Shown: one piece after another, positions 7,564 through 16,476 of the stretch
Layout of the letters: every line of letters starts with the position of its first letter
Position numbering within the stretch: position 1 is the stretch's first letter
Translations under genes and position numbers: made by a program
Notes under the pieces: generated by a model
Told to the model about the DNA's origin: nothing
Databases searched by the model: none
The model's input: the letters and a program-made list of their open reading frames with translations, nothing else
DNA from: an uncultured Lachnospiraceae bacterium
Lineage (GTDB): Bacteria > Bacillota > Clostridia > Lachnospirales > Lachnospiraceae
Length of the DNA stretch: 57,284 bases
Assembly (NCBI GenBank): GCA_902801415.1
Contig: CADCIK010000005.1
Coordinates: forward strand, 1 to 57,284
Direction: 5' to 3'

Positions 7564-9414
7564 ATGAGCATTTTGAAACTGAAACCTGCCTGCAAAGACT
7601 ATCTGTGGGGCGGCCACAGACTGGTCGACGAGTACAACGTGGATTATGACGGCGAGATCCTGGCGGAGGCGTGGGAGCTGTCCTGCCACCCCGACGGCCC
7701 GTCCATGATCATGAACGGCCCTTACGAGGGCAAATCGCTCCGGGAATATCTCGACATCGTGGGTATGGAAGCCTTGGGCACGCACTGCCGGAGATTCCGC
7801 GAGTTCCCGATCCTGACCAAGTTCATCGACGCCAGGGACAACTTATCGATCCAGGTCCACCCCAATAACGGGTTCGCGCTGCAGAATGAAGGCCAGTATG
7901 GCAAAACAGAGATGTGGTATGTCCTCGACGCGGAGGAAGGCGCATTTCTTTATTATGGGTTCAAAAGAGAGATCACAAGGGAGGAATTTGCCCGCCGGAT
8001 CGAGGAGAATACCCTTCTTGAGGTGCTCAACGCGGTGCCGGTCAAGAAAGGCGACGTTCTGTTCATCGAGTCCGGGACGCTCCACGCGATCGGAAAGGGC
8101 ATCCTGATCGCTGAGATCCAGCAGAATTCCAATGTCACTTACCGCGTCTATGATTACGGAAGAGTCGGCAAGGACGGCAAGAAGCGCGACCTGCATATTG
8201 AAAAGGCATTGGCTGTGACCAGCCGGGTCCCGATCATCCGGAGCGGCAGCGAATATCCGCATGTAGCAGACTGCGATTATTTCACAGTGGATAAGCTCAA
8301 CCTGGACGGAAACCTTACCTACAGGATGCAGGGAACCGTAAGTGAAGCTTCGTTCCTGAGCATTCTGATCCTGGACGGCGAAGGGACGATCAGCTGCAAG
8401 GGAGAGTCTGTAACCTATAGAAAGGGCGACAGCTTTTTCCTGGCAGCCGGCAGCGGCGACTGGCAGATCGAGGGCAAATGTGACGCGCTCCTGACAACGA
8501 TCCGCGAGAAGGCGAGTCCCATCCGTGTGGGTATTACGATCGGCAGCTCCGAGACGCAGATCGGTCTTGTAAATGACCGCCAGCAGATCATCGCGATGCG
8601 CAAATTCCCGACCGATACAGAGAAAGAAGCGGAAGTATTCGCCGGCGAGGTCGCGCAGGCCACACTGGATCTTCTGGTGGAACAGAATGTGCCGCTGGAC
8701 CAGTGCATCGGCGTTGGCGCGGGTGTTCCCGGAACCATCGACAGGCGCAAAGGCAAGGTCCTCTATTCCAACAACCTCCGGTGGGAGGATGTGGATCTGG
8801 TGAAAGAACTGGGACGTGTCATCCCCTGCCCGGTCCGCATTGCCAATGACGCAGACTGTGCAGCGCTGGGAGAAGCGGTCGCAGGCGCCGGCAAGGACTA
8901 TTCGGACGTCGTTATGTTCACACTCGGAGGCGGAGTCGGAGGCGGCATTATCCTGAACGGCCAGGTCTTCGAGGGCGGCATTATGGGCGGCAGTGAAGTC
9001 GGCCATCAGGTCGTGCGCGTGAACGGGAGGCGCTGCACCTGCGGCAGAAAGGGATGCCTGGAAGCTTATGTATCCGTACCGGCATTGATCCGCGCGGCCA
9101 GAGAGGCCACGGAGCGCGAACTGACGCCGGAAGAGATCTTCCGCGACGCGGAAAAGGGAAACATCGATCTGCAGGAGGTCGTGCAGCAGTATGAGGAGAT
9201 GCTGGGATGCGGCATTGTCAACATCGTCAATATGTTCCGTCCGCAGCTGATCCTTCTGGGCGGCGCCATGTCTGAATACGCACAGGATATGATCGGACCC
9301 ATCCGGGAGATGATGGAGCGAGACTGCTTCGGCGGCGAGCACGGGATGATCCCGGAAATCGCGGCAGCGGAACTGGGCAGCAGCGCGGGTATGATCGGTG
9401 CAGCGAATCTGTGA
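7564..9414 (+). CDS. Fusion of class I mannose-6-phosphate isomerase (ManA) and ROK-family sugar kinase-like domain (616 aa)
   Basis: Residues 1 to ~315 are a type I phosphomannose isomerase, which interconverts mannose-6-P and fructose-6-P. Its metal ligands are visible: Q97 and H99 in IQVHPNNG, E116 in KTEMWYVLD and H174 in ESGTLHAIGKG. From ~320 a ROK domain runs to the end: catalytic-type N428-D429 (IANDADCAALGE), the zinc signature H481 with C491-T-C-G-R-K-G-C498-L-E, and GGAMSEYA near the C terminus. There is no HTH, so it is a kinase-type ROK rather than a repressor. Its phosphate loops are altered (GITIGSS where DxGGT is expected at ~325; LGGGVGGG instead of LGTGVGGG), so kinase activity is uncertain. 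No internal stop or start signal separates the halves. Confidence 0.93.
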   Translation: MSILKLKPACKDYLWGGHRLVDEYNVDYDGEILAEAWELSCHPDGPSMIMNGPYEGKSLREYLDIVGMEALGTHCRRFREFPILTKFIDARDNLSIQVHPNNGFALQNEGQYGKTEMWYVLDAEEGAFLYYGFKREITREEFARRIEENTLLEVLNAVPVKKGDVLFIESGTLHAIGKGILIAEIQQNSNVTYRVYDYGRVGKDGKKRDLHIEKALAVTSRVPIIRSGSEYPHVADCDYFTVDKLNLDGNLTYRMQGTVSEASFLSILILDGEGTISCKGESVTYRKGDSFFLAAGSGDWQIEGKCDALLTTIREKASPIRVGITIGSSETQIGLVNDRQQIIAMRKFPTDTEKEAEVFAGEVAQATLDLLVEQNVPLDQCIGVGAGVPGTIDRRKGKVLYSNNLRWEDVDLVKELGRVIPCPVRIANDADCAALGEAVAGAGKDYSDVVMFTLGGGVGGGIILNGQVFEGGIMGGSEVGHQVVRVNGRRCTCGRKGCLEAYVSVPALIRAAREATERELTPEEIFRDAEKGNIDLQEVVQQYEEMLGCGIVNIVNMFRPQLILLGGAMSEYAQDMIGPIREMMERDCFGGEHGMIPEIAAAELGSSAGMIGAANL

Positions 9415-9496
9415 GGCTTCAAAACTTCCGGATGCGGCCCCTGAACAATTCACAGACATGATTTTTCAATCTTTTTACTTCGGTTTTACAGCAATG

Positions 9497-9530
9497 ACAG
9501 TCAGAGGGAATACCCCTTTGACTGTTTTTT
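9497..9530 (+). terminator. Terminator after the ManA-ROK gene
   Basis: Hairpin ACAGTCAGAGGG (9497-9508) with CCCTTTGACTGT (9514-9525), followed by TTTTTT. Confidence 0.85.
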
Positions 9531-9569
9531 GCTATAATGAAGGGCAGCAGGCGGAAAGGAGCAGGCGCG

Positions 9570-10199
9570 ATGAAAAGGGCATTTTTCTACGGCGATTCCA
9601 ATACATACGGATACGATCCCGCAGGATACTGGGGAGGGAGATATCCGCGCGCGCAGAGGTGGACGACGATCCTTGCGGAAGGGCTCGCCGGCGAGTGGGA
9701 GATCGAGGCGGACGGCATGCCCGGCAGAGTGATCCCCGCGCAGGGGCGCCCGCTTTTCTATCTGCAGGATCAGCTTCGGGCGGAGATGCCCATTGATCTC
9801 TTCGCCGTCATGCTGGGCACCAATGATCTTCTGGGGACTCTGAGGCCTGACGCGGAAAAGACGACGAAGGATATGGACGCGCTGATCACCGGCGTGAAAG
9901 AGCTCGGCGTTCCTCAGATCCTTCTCATTGCACCTCCCGAGATCAAACTGACAGACCTGTCCTTTGAAGCGTCCTACGTGCGCGGAGACCGCTCCTATGC
10001 GCAGCGCTATCAGGAAGAGGGCAGGGAACTCACGCGTCGCTACAGGGAACTGGCATCCCGGAGGGGGGTCCTGTTTGCGGATGCGTCCTCCTGGGATCTG
10101 GATTTTGCCTTCGATGCGGTGCATCTGTCGGAAACAGGACACGCGGTATTCGGCAGGGAAATGATCCGGGTCATGCAGGCAGCTTACAAAGACCGGTGA
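9570..10199 (+). CDS. SGNH/GDSL-family esterase or lipase-like hydrolase (209 aa)
   Basis: A cytoplasmic SGNH hydrolase of the arylesterase/acyl-CoA thioesterase type, with block I YGDSNTYG (Ser10 nucleophile), block III GTNDLLG and block V DAVHLSETGH (Asp and His of the triad). There is no signal peptide. The start at 9570 is preferred over an upstream in-frame codon at 9537 because GGAAAGGAG lies just before it and MKRAFFYGDS is the usual family start. The natural substrate cannot be read from the sequence. It follows a terminator and precedes the antiporter with a 111-nt gap. Confidence 0.88.
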   Translation: MKRAFFYGDSNTYGYDPAGYWGGRYPRAQRWTTILAEGLAGEWEIEADGMPGRVIPAQGRPLFYLQDQLRAEMPIDLFAVMLGTNDLLGTLRPDAEKTTKDMDALITGVKELGVPQILLIAPPEIKLTDLSFEASYVRGDRSYAQRYQEEGRELTRRYRELASRRGVLFADASSWDLDFAFDAVHLSETGHAVFGREMIRVMQAAYKDR

Positions 10200-10310
10200 T
10201 GCGGAAACGGTATGAAAAGGTTGAAGATTGTAATATACAGAATCCCTCCCCGCCGATATAATGGAAACTGGTCCGGCTGTAAAAGCCGCGGCACAAATCA
10301 TACATAGAAA

Positions 10311-11294
10311 GTGTGGCAAAATATGCTCAAAGCAGTATTGTTGTTTATTGTCGGCCTTGCCTGCCTGATCAAGGGCGGCGACTGGTTCGTAGACGGAGCC
10401 AGCGCTTTGGCAAGAAAATTCAAGCTCCCGGAGCTTCTGATCGGCGCGACGGTCGTCTCGATCGGCACAACGCTCCCGGAGGTCATGGTCTCCACCATGT
10501 CTGCCCTGTCCGGACACGGCGAGATCGCTTATGGAAACGCAATCGGATCCGTTATCTGTAATACGGCTCTCATCGCGGCCATCACGATCGCGGTAAAGCC
10601 GGGTCCCGCGGATCCCAAGACATTGAAAGTGCCGGTGGCCTTCTTCTATATCGCGGCCGCGATCTATTGCGTAGCCGCCTATCTGATGGGCCGCTTCACA
10701 AGACCTATGGGACTGATCATGCTGGCAGTATTCATCGCCTATATGATCGTCAATGTGCGCTCTATGAAAAACAGCCCTGTGCCTGAGAAAAAGCACGATG
10801 AGGAAGAAGCGGAAGAGGATTTGCCCATGGGCAAGATCCTGCTTTTCCTGGTAGCCGGTTCGGCGCTGATCGCAGTAGGCGCGAATCTTCTTGTCGAGAA
10901 CGGGACCCTGATCGCGCAGACGCTCGGCGTGCCGGAGTCAGTCATAGCGCTGACCTTCGTGGCGCTGGGAACGAGCCTTCCGGAACTGGTCACAGCGATC
11001 ACGTCTCTGCTCAAAGGACACGGTGCGCTTTCCCTGGGCAATGTCATCGGCGCGAACGTCTTCAACCTGGTGCTTGTCAGCGGCGTTTCTGTTACGCTTG
11101 CCCCCTTCCAGGTTCCGCAGAGCGCTGTGTTTATGGGACATAACGCAAGTCTGGTGCTGGAGATCCCCGTCATGATGCTGGTCATGTCGCTCCTGACCAT
11201 TCCCACGCTGATCCGCGGAAAGCTCACAAGAAGCCAGGGAATTCTCCTTCTGGCCATCTACGCGGTGTTCTGTATTATTCAGTTTACAATGTGA
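10311..11294 (+). CDS. Calcium/sodium antiporter, CaCA family, YrbG type (about 327 aa)
   Basis: An inner-membrane cation exchanger with about ten hydrophobic segments and both alpha repeats: GTTLPEVMVSTMS with GNAIGSVICN in the first half and GTSLPELVTAITS with GNVIGANVFN in the second. The acidic Glu of each TxPE motif is the expected ion-binding residue. The halves are joined by a charged cytoplasmic loop (EKKHDEEEAEEDL). The GTG at 10311 gives the longest frame; the ATG at 10323 is an equally plausible start, and neither has a strong ribosome binding site. A hairpin terminator follows. Confidence 0.93.
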   Translation: MWQNMLKAVLLFIVGLACLIKGGDWFVDGASALARKFKLPELLIGATVVSIGTTLPEVMVSTMSALSGHGEIAYGNAIGSVICNTALIAAITIAVKPGPADPKTLKVPVAFFYIAAAIYCVAAYLMGRFTRPMGLIMLAVFIAYMIVNVRSMKNSPVPEKKHDEEEAEEDLPMGKILLFLVAGSALIAVGANLLVENGTLIAQTLGVPESVIALTFVALGTSLPELVTAITSLLKGHGALSLGNVIGANVFNLVLVSGVSVTLAPFQVPQSAVFMGHNASLVLEIPVMMLVMSLLTIPTLIRGKLTRSQGILLLAIYAVFCIIQFTM

Positions 11295-11337
11295 TGATCA
11301 ATCGGCCGGGAAACCGGCTTTGATGTAAGGAGGCGGA

Positions 11338-11370
11338 CGCACCGGGGACACTTCCCGGTGCGTTTGTTTT
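11338..11370 (+). terminator. Terminator after the antiporter
   Basis: Stem CGCACCGGG (11338-11346) with CCCGGTGCG (11354-11362), followed by TTTGTTTT, lying in the 97-nt gap before the chromate transporter pair. Confidence 0.8.
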
Positions 11371-11391
11371 GGGAAAGGATAAAAGATACGT

Positions 11392-11991
11392 ATGAATGAA
11401 CTGTTGGATCTGTATATCACATTCGTGAAGATCGGCTGCGTCAATTTCGGGGGCGGATACGCGATGCTTCCGCTTCTTGAACGCGAGCTCGTCGACAAGC
11501 GGCACTGGACGACGATGGATGACCTGCGGGACTATTTCTCGATCGGGCAATGCACGCCCGGCATCATCGCGCTGAACGTCTCCACCTTTATCGGCGAGAA
11601 GAAGGCGGGCGTGATCGGAGCCCTCTGCGCGACGACCGGATTTCTCACCGGCCCTATTGCGATCATCCTTGCGATCGCCGCGTTTCTGTCCAATTTTGCG
11701 GATCTTGAGATCGTGCAGCATGCGTTTGCCGGCATCCGCGTGTGCGTCTGCGTGCTGATCCTGCAGGCTGTGATGCGTCTGTGGAAAAAATCAGTAGTAG
11801 ACAGATTTACGCTCTTCCTCTATCTTGTGATCTTCGCGCTGCATGCCTTCTCAGGCGTCCTCCCGGTCAAAATACCGGCAGCCGTGCTGGTCATCTGCGC
11901 CGGTGTGATCGGCGTCCTTGTCTCGATGCGAAACAGGAAAGCGGCGTCCGCGAAAGCGAATGCTGACACAGGAAAGGAGGCGGACAGATGA
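11392..11991 (+). CDS. Chromate transporter-type protein, first half of a two-gene CHR pair (199 aa)
   Basis: One CHR domain of the short-chain chromate ion transporter family, with NFGGGYAMLP near residue 20 and IGQCTPGIIALN, four to six membrane segments and a basic C-terminal tail. Short CHR proteins work as pairs of homologous genes of opposite membrane topology. Here the partner starts inside this gene's stop (ATGA overlap at 11988). Members of the family move chromate or sulfate-like anions; which anion applies here is not visible. GGAAAGGA precedes the ATG. Confidence 0.9.
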   Translation: MNELLDLYITFVKIGCVNFGGGYAMLPLLERELVDKRHWTTMDDLRDYFSIGQCTPGIIALNVSTFIGEKKAGVIGALCATTGFLTGPIAIILAIAAFLSNFADLEIVQHAFAGIRVCVCVLILQAVMRLWKKSVVDRFTLFLYLVIFALHAFSGVLPVKIPAAVLVICAGVIGVLVSMRNRKAASAKANADTGKEADR

Positions 11992-12554
11992 CAACGATCC
12001 TTCGTCTCATGCTTGAATTCTTTAAGACCGGACTGTTTTCCGTAGGCGGCGGCCTTGCGACACTTCCTTTCCTCTATGAGATGTCGGACAAAACGGGATG
12101 GTTTTCCCATGCCGATATCGCGGATATGATCGCGATCTCGGAGTCCACACCGGGTGCCATCGGCATTAATATGTCCACCTATGCGGGCTTTAAGACAGCC
12201 GGTTTTCCGGGAGGAATTCTGGCAACTCTTTCACTCGCTGCGCCGTCGGTGATCATTATTCTGATCATCGCGAAGTTCCTGAACAAGTTCCGGGAGAATC
12301 CCAATGTGGAAGGCGCTTTTTACGGTCTTCGCCCCGCGTCTATCGCTATGATCACAGCGGCCGGACTCAACGTGGCCAAGGTCGCGCTGGTGAACCTGTC
12401 AGCTTATGAAGCGAGCGGAAATCCTGCCGATCTGTTCCTGCCCAAAGCGATCGTGCTCGCCATTCTGATCTTTATCGGGCAGAAGAAGCTGAAGTGGAGT
12501 CCCATTGTGTTTATCCTGATCTCAGCGGTCGTTGGAATAATACTCAGATTCTGA
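11988..12554 (+). CDS. Chromate transporter-type protein, second half of the CHR pair (188 aa)
   Basis: Homologous to the preceding gene, with matching motifs at the same positions (SVGGGLATLP and ISESTPGAIGIN). The 4-nt overlap implies translational coupling and a heterodimeric transporter. It has hydrophobic segments throughout, ends with a membrane segment and lies directly before a strong bidirectional terminator. Confidence 0.9.
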   Translation: MTTILRLMLEFFKTGLFSVGGGLATLPFLYEMSDKTGWFSHADIADMIAISESTPGAIGINMSTYAGFKTAGFPGGILATLSLAAPSVIIILIIAKFLNKFRENPNVEGAFYGLRPASIAMITAAGLNVAKVALVNLSAYEASGNPADLFLPKAIVLAILIFIGQKKLKWSPIVFILISAVVGIILRF

Positions 12555-12560
12555 TAATTG

Positions 12561-12604
12561 AAAGAGCCGTGCTTCCCGTCTATAAACGGGAAGCACGGCT
12601 CTTT
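12561..12604. terminator. Bidirectional terminator between the chromate pair and the Na/Pi transporter
   Basis: A perfect 19-bp stem (12561-12579 with 12586-12604), six-base loop, AAAG on the left and CTTTCTTT on the right. It serves convergent transcription units. Confidence 0.92.
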
Positions 12605-12638
12605 CTTTAAAAGCATTGGAAAATGTGTGGGAACAAGA

Positions 12639-14276
12639 TCAGGCTGCCTGATCCGCTGTATCTCTGGCTGCCTCTGCCATGTTGATGGCGTGGTCGGAGC
12701 AGCGCTCCATATCGATACAGAAGTCTGTAAACAGGATACCTCCCTGCGGGTCGCAGGCTTTCTTGGTCATGCGGTCGATGTGAGCTGCCTCGATCTGCTC
12801 TTTGGTCAGGTCTACAAGGTCCTCCATGGCCTGTGCATCATCAAAGCGGTCCAGCAGTTCCTGTTCGAAGACGATCATGGAGACATTCAGTGACCGCATG
12901 GTGATATTGGCGAGCGTGCGAAGATCGTCCAGCGCTTCCTGATGCATGGAAGCCTTGCCGGAGCGCATCAGTTCTTCGTATCCGATGATGTTTTCCGCGT
13001 GATCGGAGATTCTCTCAAGGTCATCAACGACCTGGATCAGCCTGTAGAGCTTGTTCAGATGCTTGGAAGAAAGATCCAGGGAGCGCAGTTCAACGAGCTT
13101 GTTCAGGATGGCGCCGGTCAGGTAATCGACGGTCTCTTCACCCTGCATGGCGCGCTTGCCCTTGTTGGCATCGTGCTCAAAGAAGCAGTCAATAGCATTC
13201 TGAAGGTTATCGACCGCGAAATGCGCCATTCTGCAGACTTCGCGGTGAGCCTGGTCCATTGCGATTACAGCGGGGATCTGCGAAGTATTGTTGAGGTAGA
13301 CAAGTCTCTGGTCTTCGCCCTTGCGGGTCTCTTCCTCGGAAAGAGGGATCAGACGCTGTGCAAGCTTGACAATAAAATTGGAGACAGGAGCGAGGACCAG
13401 TACGGCAATGATCGCGAAGCATGTGTGCGTATTCGCGATCTGTCTGGCAACGTTGTTGGGCGACAGATTCTGGATAAAGGTCAGGATCTGCGGGAACACC
13501 GTGATCAGGATCAGGATCAGGATCGCGCGGAAAGTGTTGAACAGAAGGTTCAGGACCGCGCAGCGCTTACCGTTCCTGTTCGCCGTCAGCCCTGCGAGAA
13601 GGTTGGGCGTTACCGAACCTACCGCGGCACCGATAATGAGGTACACGGCGGTCGAATAGGTAATGATATTCTGCATTGCGAAGGCCTGGAAGATGACCGT
13701 CGCAGAGGAAGAACTCTGCAGAAGCGCGGTGAATGCCACACCGAACAGTACAGTCAGGATCGGATTCTCAAGAGAAGTCAGGAGCGCACGGAAAGCAGCT
13801 GTCTCGGCGAGAGGCGCGATGGCGGACTTCATCAGAGTGATGCCCTGGAAGAGCATACCGAATCCGAGAATGACGGAACCGACTTCTTTAAGCGTTCTCT
13901 TTTTGAGAAACAGGTTCATGACAGCGCCGATGAACAGGATCATAGGTGCGTAAGCGCCAATGTTGAACGCAGTGATCTGCGCCGTCACGGTCGTACCGAT
14001 ATTAGCGCCCATTATGACGCCGATTGCCTGAGCCAGCGTCATGAGGCCGGACGTAACGAAACCGATGACCATGACATCGGTGGCAGAGGAACTCTGCACG
14101 AAGATCGTCACGGCAATACCCGCGAGGATCGAGGTGACTTTGTTTGTGGTTGCTTTGCCCAGGATTACCTTGAGATTGTCTCCGCAGGCGTTCTTAAGCC
14201 CGCTCGACATGATCGTCATGCCGTACAGGAACAATCCCACTCCTCCGAGCAGAATGAATACATCATAGATAGACAT
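12639..14276 (-). CDS. Na+/phosphate cotransporter with C-terminal PhoU-like domain (NptA type, 545 aa)
   Basis: The N-terminal ~320 residues carry two inverted Na_Pi_cotrans repeats with the hallmark QSSSATDVMVIGF and LLQSSSSATVIFQ motifs. The C-terminal ~200 residues are helical and PhoU-like (AIDCFFEHD..., LVDLTKEQIEAAHIDRM). It imports inorganic phosphate with sodium. The start at 14276 (MSIYDVFILLGG) is chosen over longer in-frame starts because GAAAGGGG lies just upstream and the first helix then begins immediately. It follows a PhoR/PhoB-like pair on the same strand, and TGTAAA repeats lie 56-100 nt upstream, so phosphate control is likely. Confidence 0.93.
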   Translation of the reverse strand: MSIYDVFILLGGVGLFLYGMTIMSSGLKNACGDNLKVILGKATTNKVTSILAGIAVTIFVQSSSATDVMVIGFVTSGLMTLAQAIGVIMGANIGTTVTAQITAFNIGAYAPMILFIGAVMNLFLKKRTLKEVGSVILGFGMLFQGITLMKSAIAPLAETAAFRALLTSLENPILTVLFGVAFTALLQSSSSATVIFQAFAMQNIITYSTAVYLIIGAAVGSVTPNLLAGLTANRNGKRCAVLNLLFNTFRAILILILITVFPQILTFIQNLSPNNVARQIANTHTCFAIIAVLVLAPVSNFIVKLAQRLIPLSEEETRKGEDQRLVYLNNTSQIPAVIAMDQAHREVCRMAHFAVDNLQNAIDCFFEHDANKGKRAMQGEETVDYLTGAILNKLVELRSLDLSSKHLNKLYRLIQVVDDLERISDHAENIIGYEELMRSGKASMHQEALDDLRTLANITMRSLNVSMIVFEQELLDRFDDAQAMEDLVDLTKEQIEAAHIDRMTKKACDPQGGILFTDFCIDMERCSDHAINMAEAARDTADQAA

Positions 14277-14331
14277 GGAAACCCCTTTCTCAGATGTACA
14301 ATGGTGATATACTCTCAAATCTATATTACGC

Positions 14332-14376
14332 TGTAAAGGTCAAAAGCAGGCACACTTATTGTAAAGTTTTTGTAAA
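14332..14376 (-). promoter_or_regulatory. Candidate Pho box upstream of the Na/Pi transporter
   Basis: Plus-strand TGTAAA occurs at 14360-14365 and 14371-14376, exactly 11 bp apart, with a third copy at 14332-14337. On the transporter's strand these read TTTACA repeats with 5-nt gaps, the layout of PhoP/PhoB boxes in Gram-positive bacteria. The pair overlaps the 3' end of the kinase gene, allowing separate control of the transporter. Confidence 0.55.
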
Positions 14377-15726
14377 ACCATCCTGTTTGGGAAACAGAAC
14401 CGTAAAGACAGACCCCTTGCCCAGTTTACTGGTCACCCGGATCTCGGCGTCATGGATCTCCGCCGCGTGTTTGACGATGGAAAGACCGAGGCCGGTGCCG
14501 CCCACTTCCTTGGAATGGCTCTTATCCACTCTGTAGAAGCGTTCGAAGATCCGGTCCAGATCCTCTGCCGGAATACCGATTCCTTTATCGGAAACAGTGA
14601 GCTGCGCTTTACCGGGCAGATCGCGCACGGTCACGAGGACCTGTCCGCCCTTATTGCTGTAATTGATCGCATTGCTGCAGAGGTTATAGACAATGCTGTA
14701 CAGAACAAGGGGCACGCCATAAAGGATCGTCGGGCTGCCTTCGACATTCACGGTCACATCCGCGCTTTCCGCTTCGATCTGCAGCGCCTCGGCTGCGTTG
14801 AGAGCGATCCGGTACAGGTCGGTCAGTTCGCGGGGCATACCGATCCCTCCGCTGTCAAGACGGGAGAGGTCAATGATATCTCCGACCAGCTTGGACATAC
14901 GCTGGGACTCAGCCCGGATTTTGCCCGCGAAGAGCCGGCGCGCCTCTTCCGTTGTGACCATGCCGCTCTCGAGAAGCTCCGCGTATCCCGATATGACGTG
15001 AAGGGGCGTCTTGAGCTCGTGGGAAGCGTTTGCAGTGAATTCCTGCCGGATCTGGGACGTCTTCTCCAGCTCCTCGCGGTCGCTGGCAAGCTGGCGGTGC
15101 TGATCGTCAAGACGGCGCAGGAGAGGAAGGATCTCTGTGTAGGCTGTGTGGTCCGCGTTCTTCAGAGGATGATCCAGATCGAGCGTATTGAGCGGCTCGA
15201 CGATCCTCCTGGAAAGGCTGAACGCCAGAAAGAGCGAGGTTAAGAGTGCAGCGACCAGAATGCCCGCCATCGGAAGAAGAAAGTGCAGAAGAAGGTTCCA
15301 GATCGTGGCCTGTGTGATGGAAAGCCTGAGAACTGTGCCGTCCGGCAGTCTCTGGGCTGTGTAGAGCTGTCTCTCGAAAAGGGTGGAGGAATAGCGGCTG
15401 CTCTCGCCGTAACCTTCGCGCAGCGCGTCGCGGATCTCCTCGCGCTCCAGGTGGTTTTCCATGACGGACGTATCGGCTTCATTATCATAGATGATGGTCC
15501 CGTCCGCCGTGATCCATGTGATCCTGAAATCCGCCGCGCCTAATGTGTCAAAATAGTGCGTTCCGTCAAGCGCAAGAGACTGCGCAACGAGTCTGGTCTC
15601 GCTGCGCAGCTGGTCAAGCTGTTCATTTGTGAAATGGCTGTATAGAAGCGCTGTGATCAGTATGAAGCTGAGCGTCAATACTGATGACAGCGCGAGCCAG
15701 ATTGATCTGAATATTTTGCCGCGCAT
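14356..15726 (-). CDS. phoR: PhoR-like sensor histidine kinase (456 aa)
   Basis: A two-pass membrane kinase: first helix about residues 12-32, an extracytoplasmic sensing region to ~160, a second helix about 168-190, then the kinase core. The phosphoacceptor is H236 in SHELKTPLHV. N and G boxes follow (NLCSNAINYS, DKGIGIPAED, GGTGLGLSIVKH). It starts 18 nt after the response regulator stop and is almost certainly co-transcribed. The neighbouring Na/Pi transporter supports a phosphate-sensing role by context; the sensor domain itself is not diagnostic. Confidence 0.9.
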   Translation of the reverse strand: MRGKIFRSIWLALSSVLTLSFILITALLYSHFTNEQLDQLRSETRLVAQSLALDGTHYFDTLGAADFRITWITADGTIIYDNEADTSVMENHLEREEIRDALREGYGESSRYSSTLFERQLYTAQRLPDGTVLRLSITQATIWNLLLHFLLPMAGILVAALLTSLFLAFSLSRRIVEPLNTLDLDHPLKNADHTAYTEILPLLRRLDDQHRQLASDREELEKTSQIRQEFTANASHELKTPLHVISGYAELLESGMVTTEEARRLFAGKIRAESQRMSKLVGDIIDLSRLDSGGIGMPRELTDLYRIALNAAEALQIEAESADVTVNVEGSPTILYGVPLVLYSIVYNLCSNAINYSNKGGQVLVTVRDLPGKAQLTVSDKGIGIPAEDLDRIFERFYRVDKSHSKEVGGTGLGLSIVKHAAEIHDAEIRVTSKLGKGSVFTVLFPKQDGFTKTLQ

Positions 15727-15744
15727 ATAGTCGTCCTGTACTGA

Positions 15745-16410
15745 TTATCCCAAACGGTACCCCACGCCGCGCACTGTGCGGATCGCCTCGCCGCTCTCAC
15801 CCAGTTTGGTGCGGAGCGTGCCGATGTGCACGTCGACCGTCCTCGTCTCGCCGGAGTAATCCTGGTCCCAGACGGAGGAGAGAAGCTGGTCGCGCGTGAA
15901 GACAAGGCCGATATGTTCCATAAAGAGTTTAAGAAGATCGTATTCTTTGAGCGTCAGCGGGACCTCCCGGCCGTCTACCATGGCGACATGTCTGGAAAGA
16001 TCCATGGTGATGGCGCCATAGGACAGGAAAGTGCGCTTGTCCGCATATGTCGTGCGGCGAAGGACGGCTTTGATCCTGGACACCATTTCCATCATGCCGA
16101 AAGGCTTGCACAGATAGTCATCAGCACCCAGGTCGAGACCGATCACGCGGTCATATTCGCTTCCCTTGGCGGTGGCCATGATCACAGGAATCGCAGCCGT
16201 GGCAGGCGCGCTGCGGAGCTTTTTGAGGATGGAGATCCCGTCCTCACCAGGCAGCATGATATCCAGAAGGATCAGCTCAGGTATAGTTATATTCATTTCC
16301 TCCCAGAATTGTCTGCTGTCCGCAAACCCTCTGGCCTCAAAACCGGCGATCGTGAGCGTATAGATCATCAGGTCCCGGATGCTGTTGTCGTCTTCCACAC
16401 AGTAGATCAT
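15745..16410 (-). CDS. phoB: PhoB/PhoP-like OmpR-family response regulator (221 aa)
   Basis: The receiver domain (1-~118) has the acidic pocket E6-D7-D8, phosphorylation site D50 in LLDIMLPGEDG and the switch Lys in YLCKPFG. The winged-helix DNA-binding domain covers ~125-220 (LTLKEYDLLKLF, RTVDVHIGTLR, VRGVGYRL). The start at 16410 is chosen because GGGAGA lies 8 nt upstream and the receiver strand begins at once; longer in-frame starts reach into the promoter region. It heads the operon with the PhoR-like kinase. TGTAAA-type repeats upstream suggest autoregulation. Confidence 0.92.
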   Translation of the reverse strand: MIYCVEDDNSIRDLMIYTLTIAGFEARGFADSRQFWEEMNITIPELILLDIMLPGEDGISILKKLRSAPATAAIPVIMATAKGSEYDRVIGLDLGADDYLCKPFGMMEMVSRIKAVLRRTTYADKRTFLSYGAITMDLSRHVAMVDGREVPLTLKEYDLLKLFMEHIGLVFTRDQLLSSVWDQDYSGETRTVDVHIGTLRTKLGESGEAIRTVRGVGYRLG

Positions 16411-16476
16411 GTCGTATTCTCCCATAAGTGCAGGGTTGATAGTCTTCCTGATATTATGACCATTATGATGCCGGTT

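Noticed and set aside
7843-9459. Minus-strand open frame (538 aa) opposite the ManA-ROK gene
   Set aside because: It is a shadow of GC-rich codons; its composition and lack of motifs do not support a protein.
9518-9538. TTGACT and TATAAT as a promoter for the SGNH hydrolase
   Set aside because: The spacer is only 9 nt and the TTGACT is part of a terminator stem; only the TATAAT might act as a -10.
12942-14336. Long plus-strand open frame (464 aa) opposite the Na/Pi transporter
   Set aside because: It is antisense to a clearly recognisable gene, is rich in Arg, His, Asp and Gly as expected of a shadow frame, and has no ribosome binding site.
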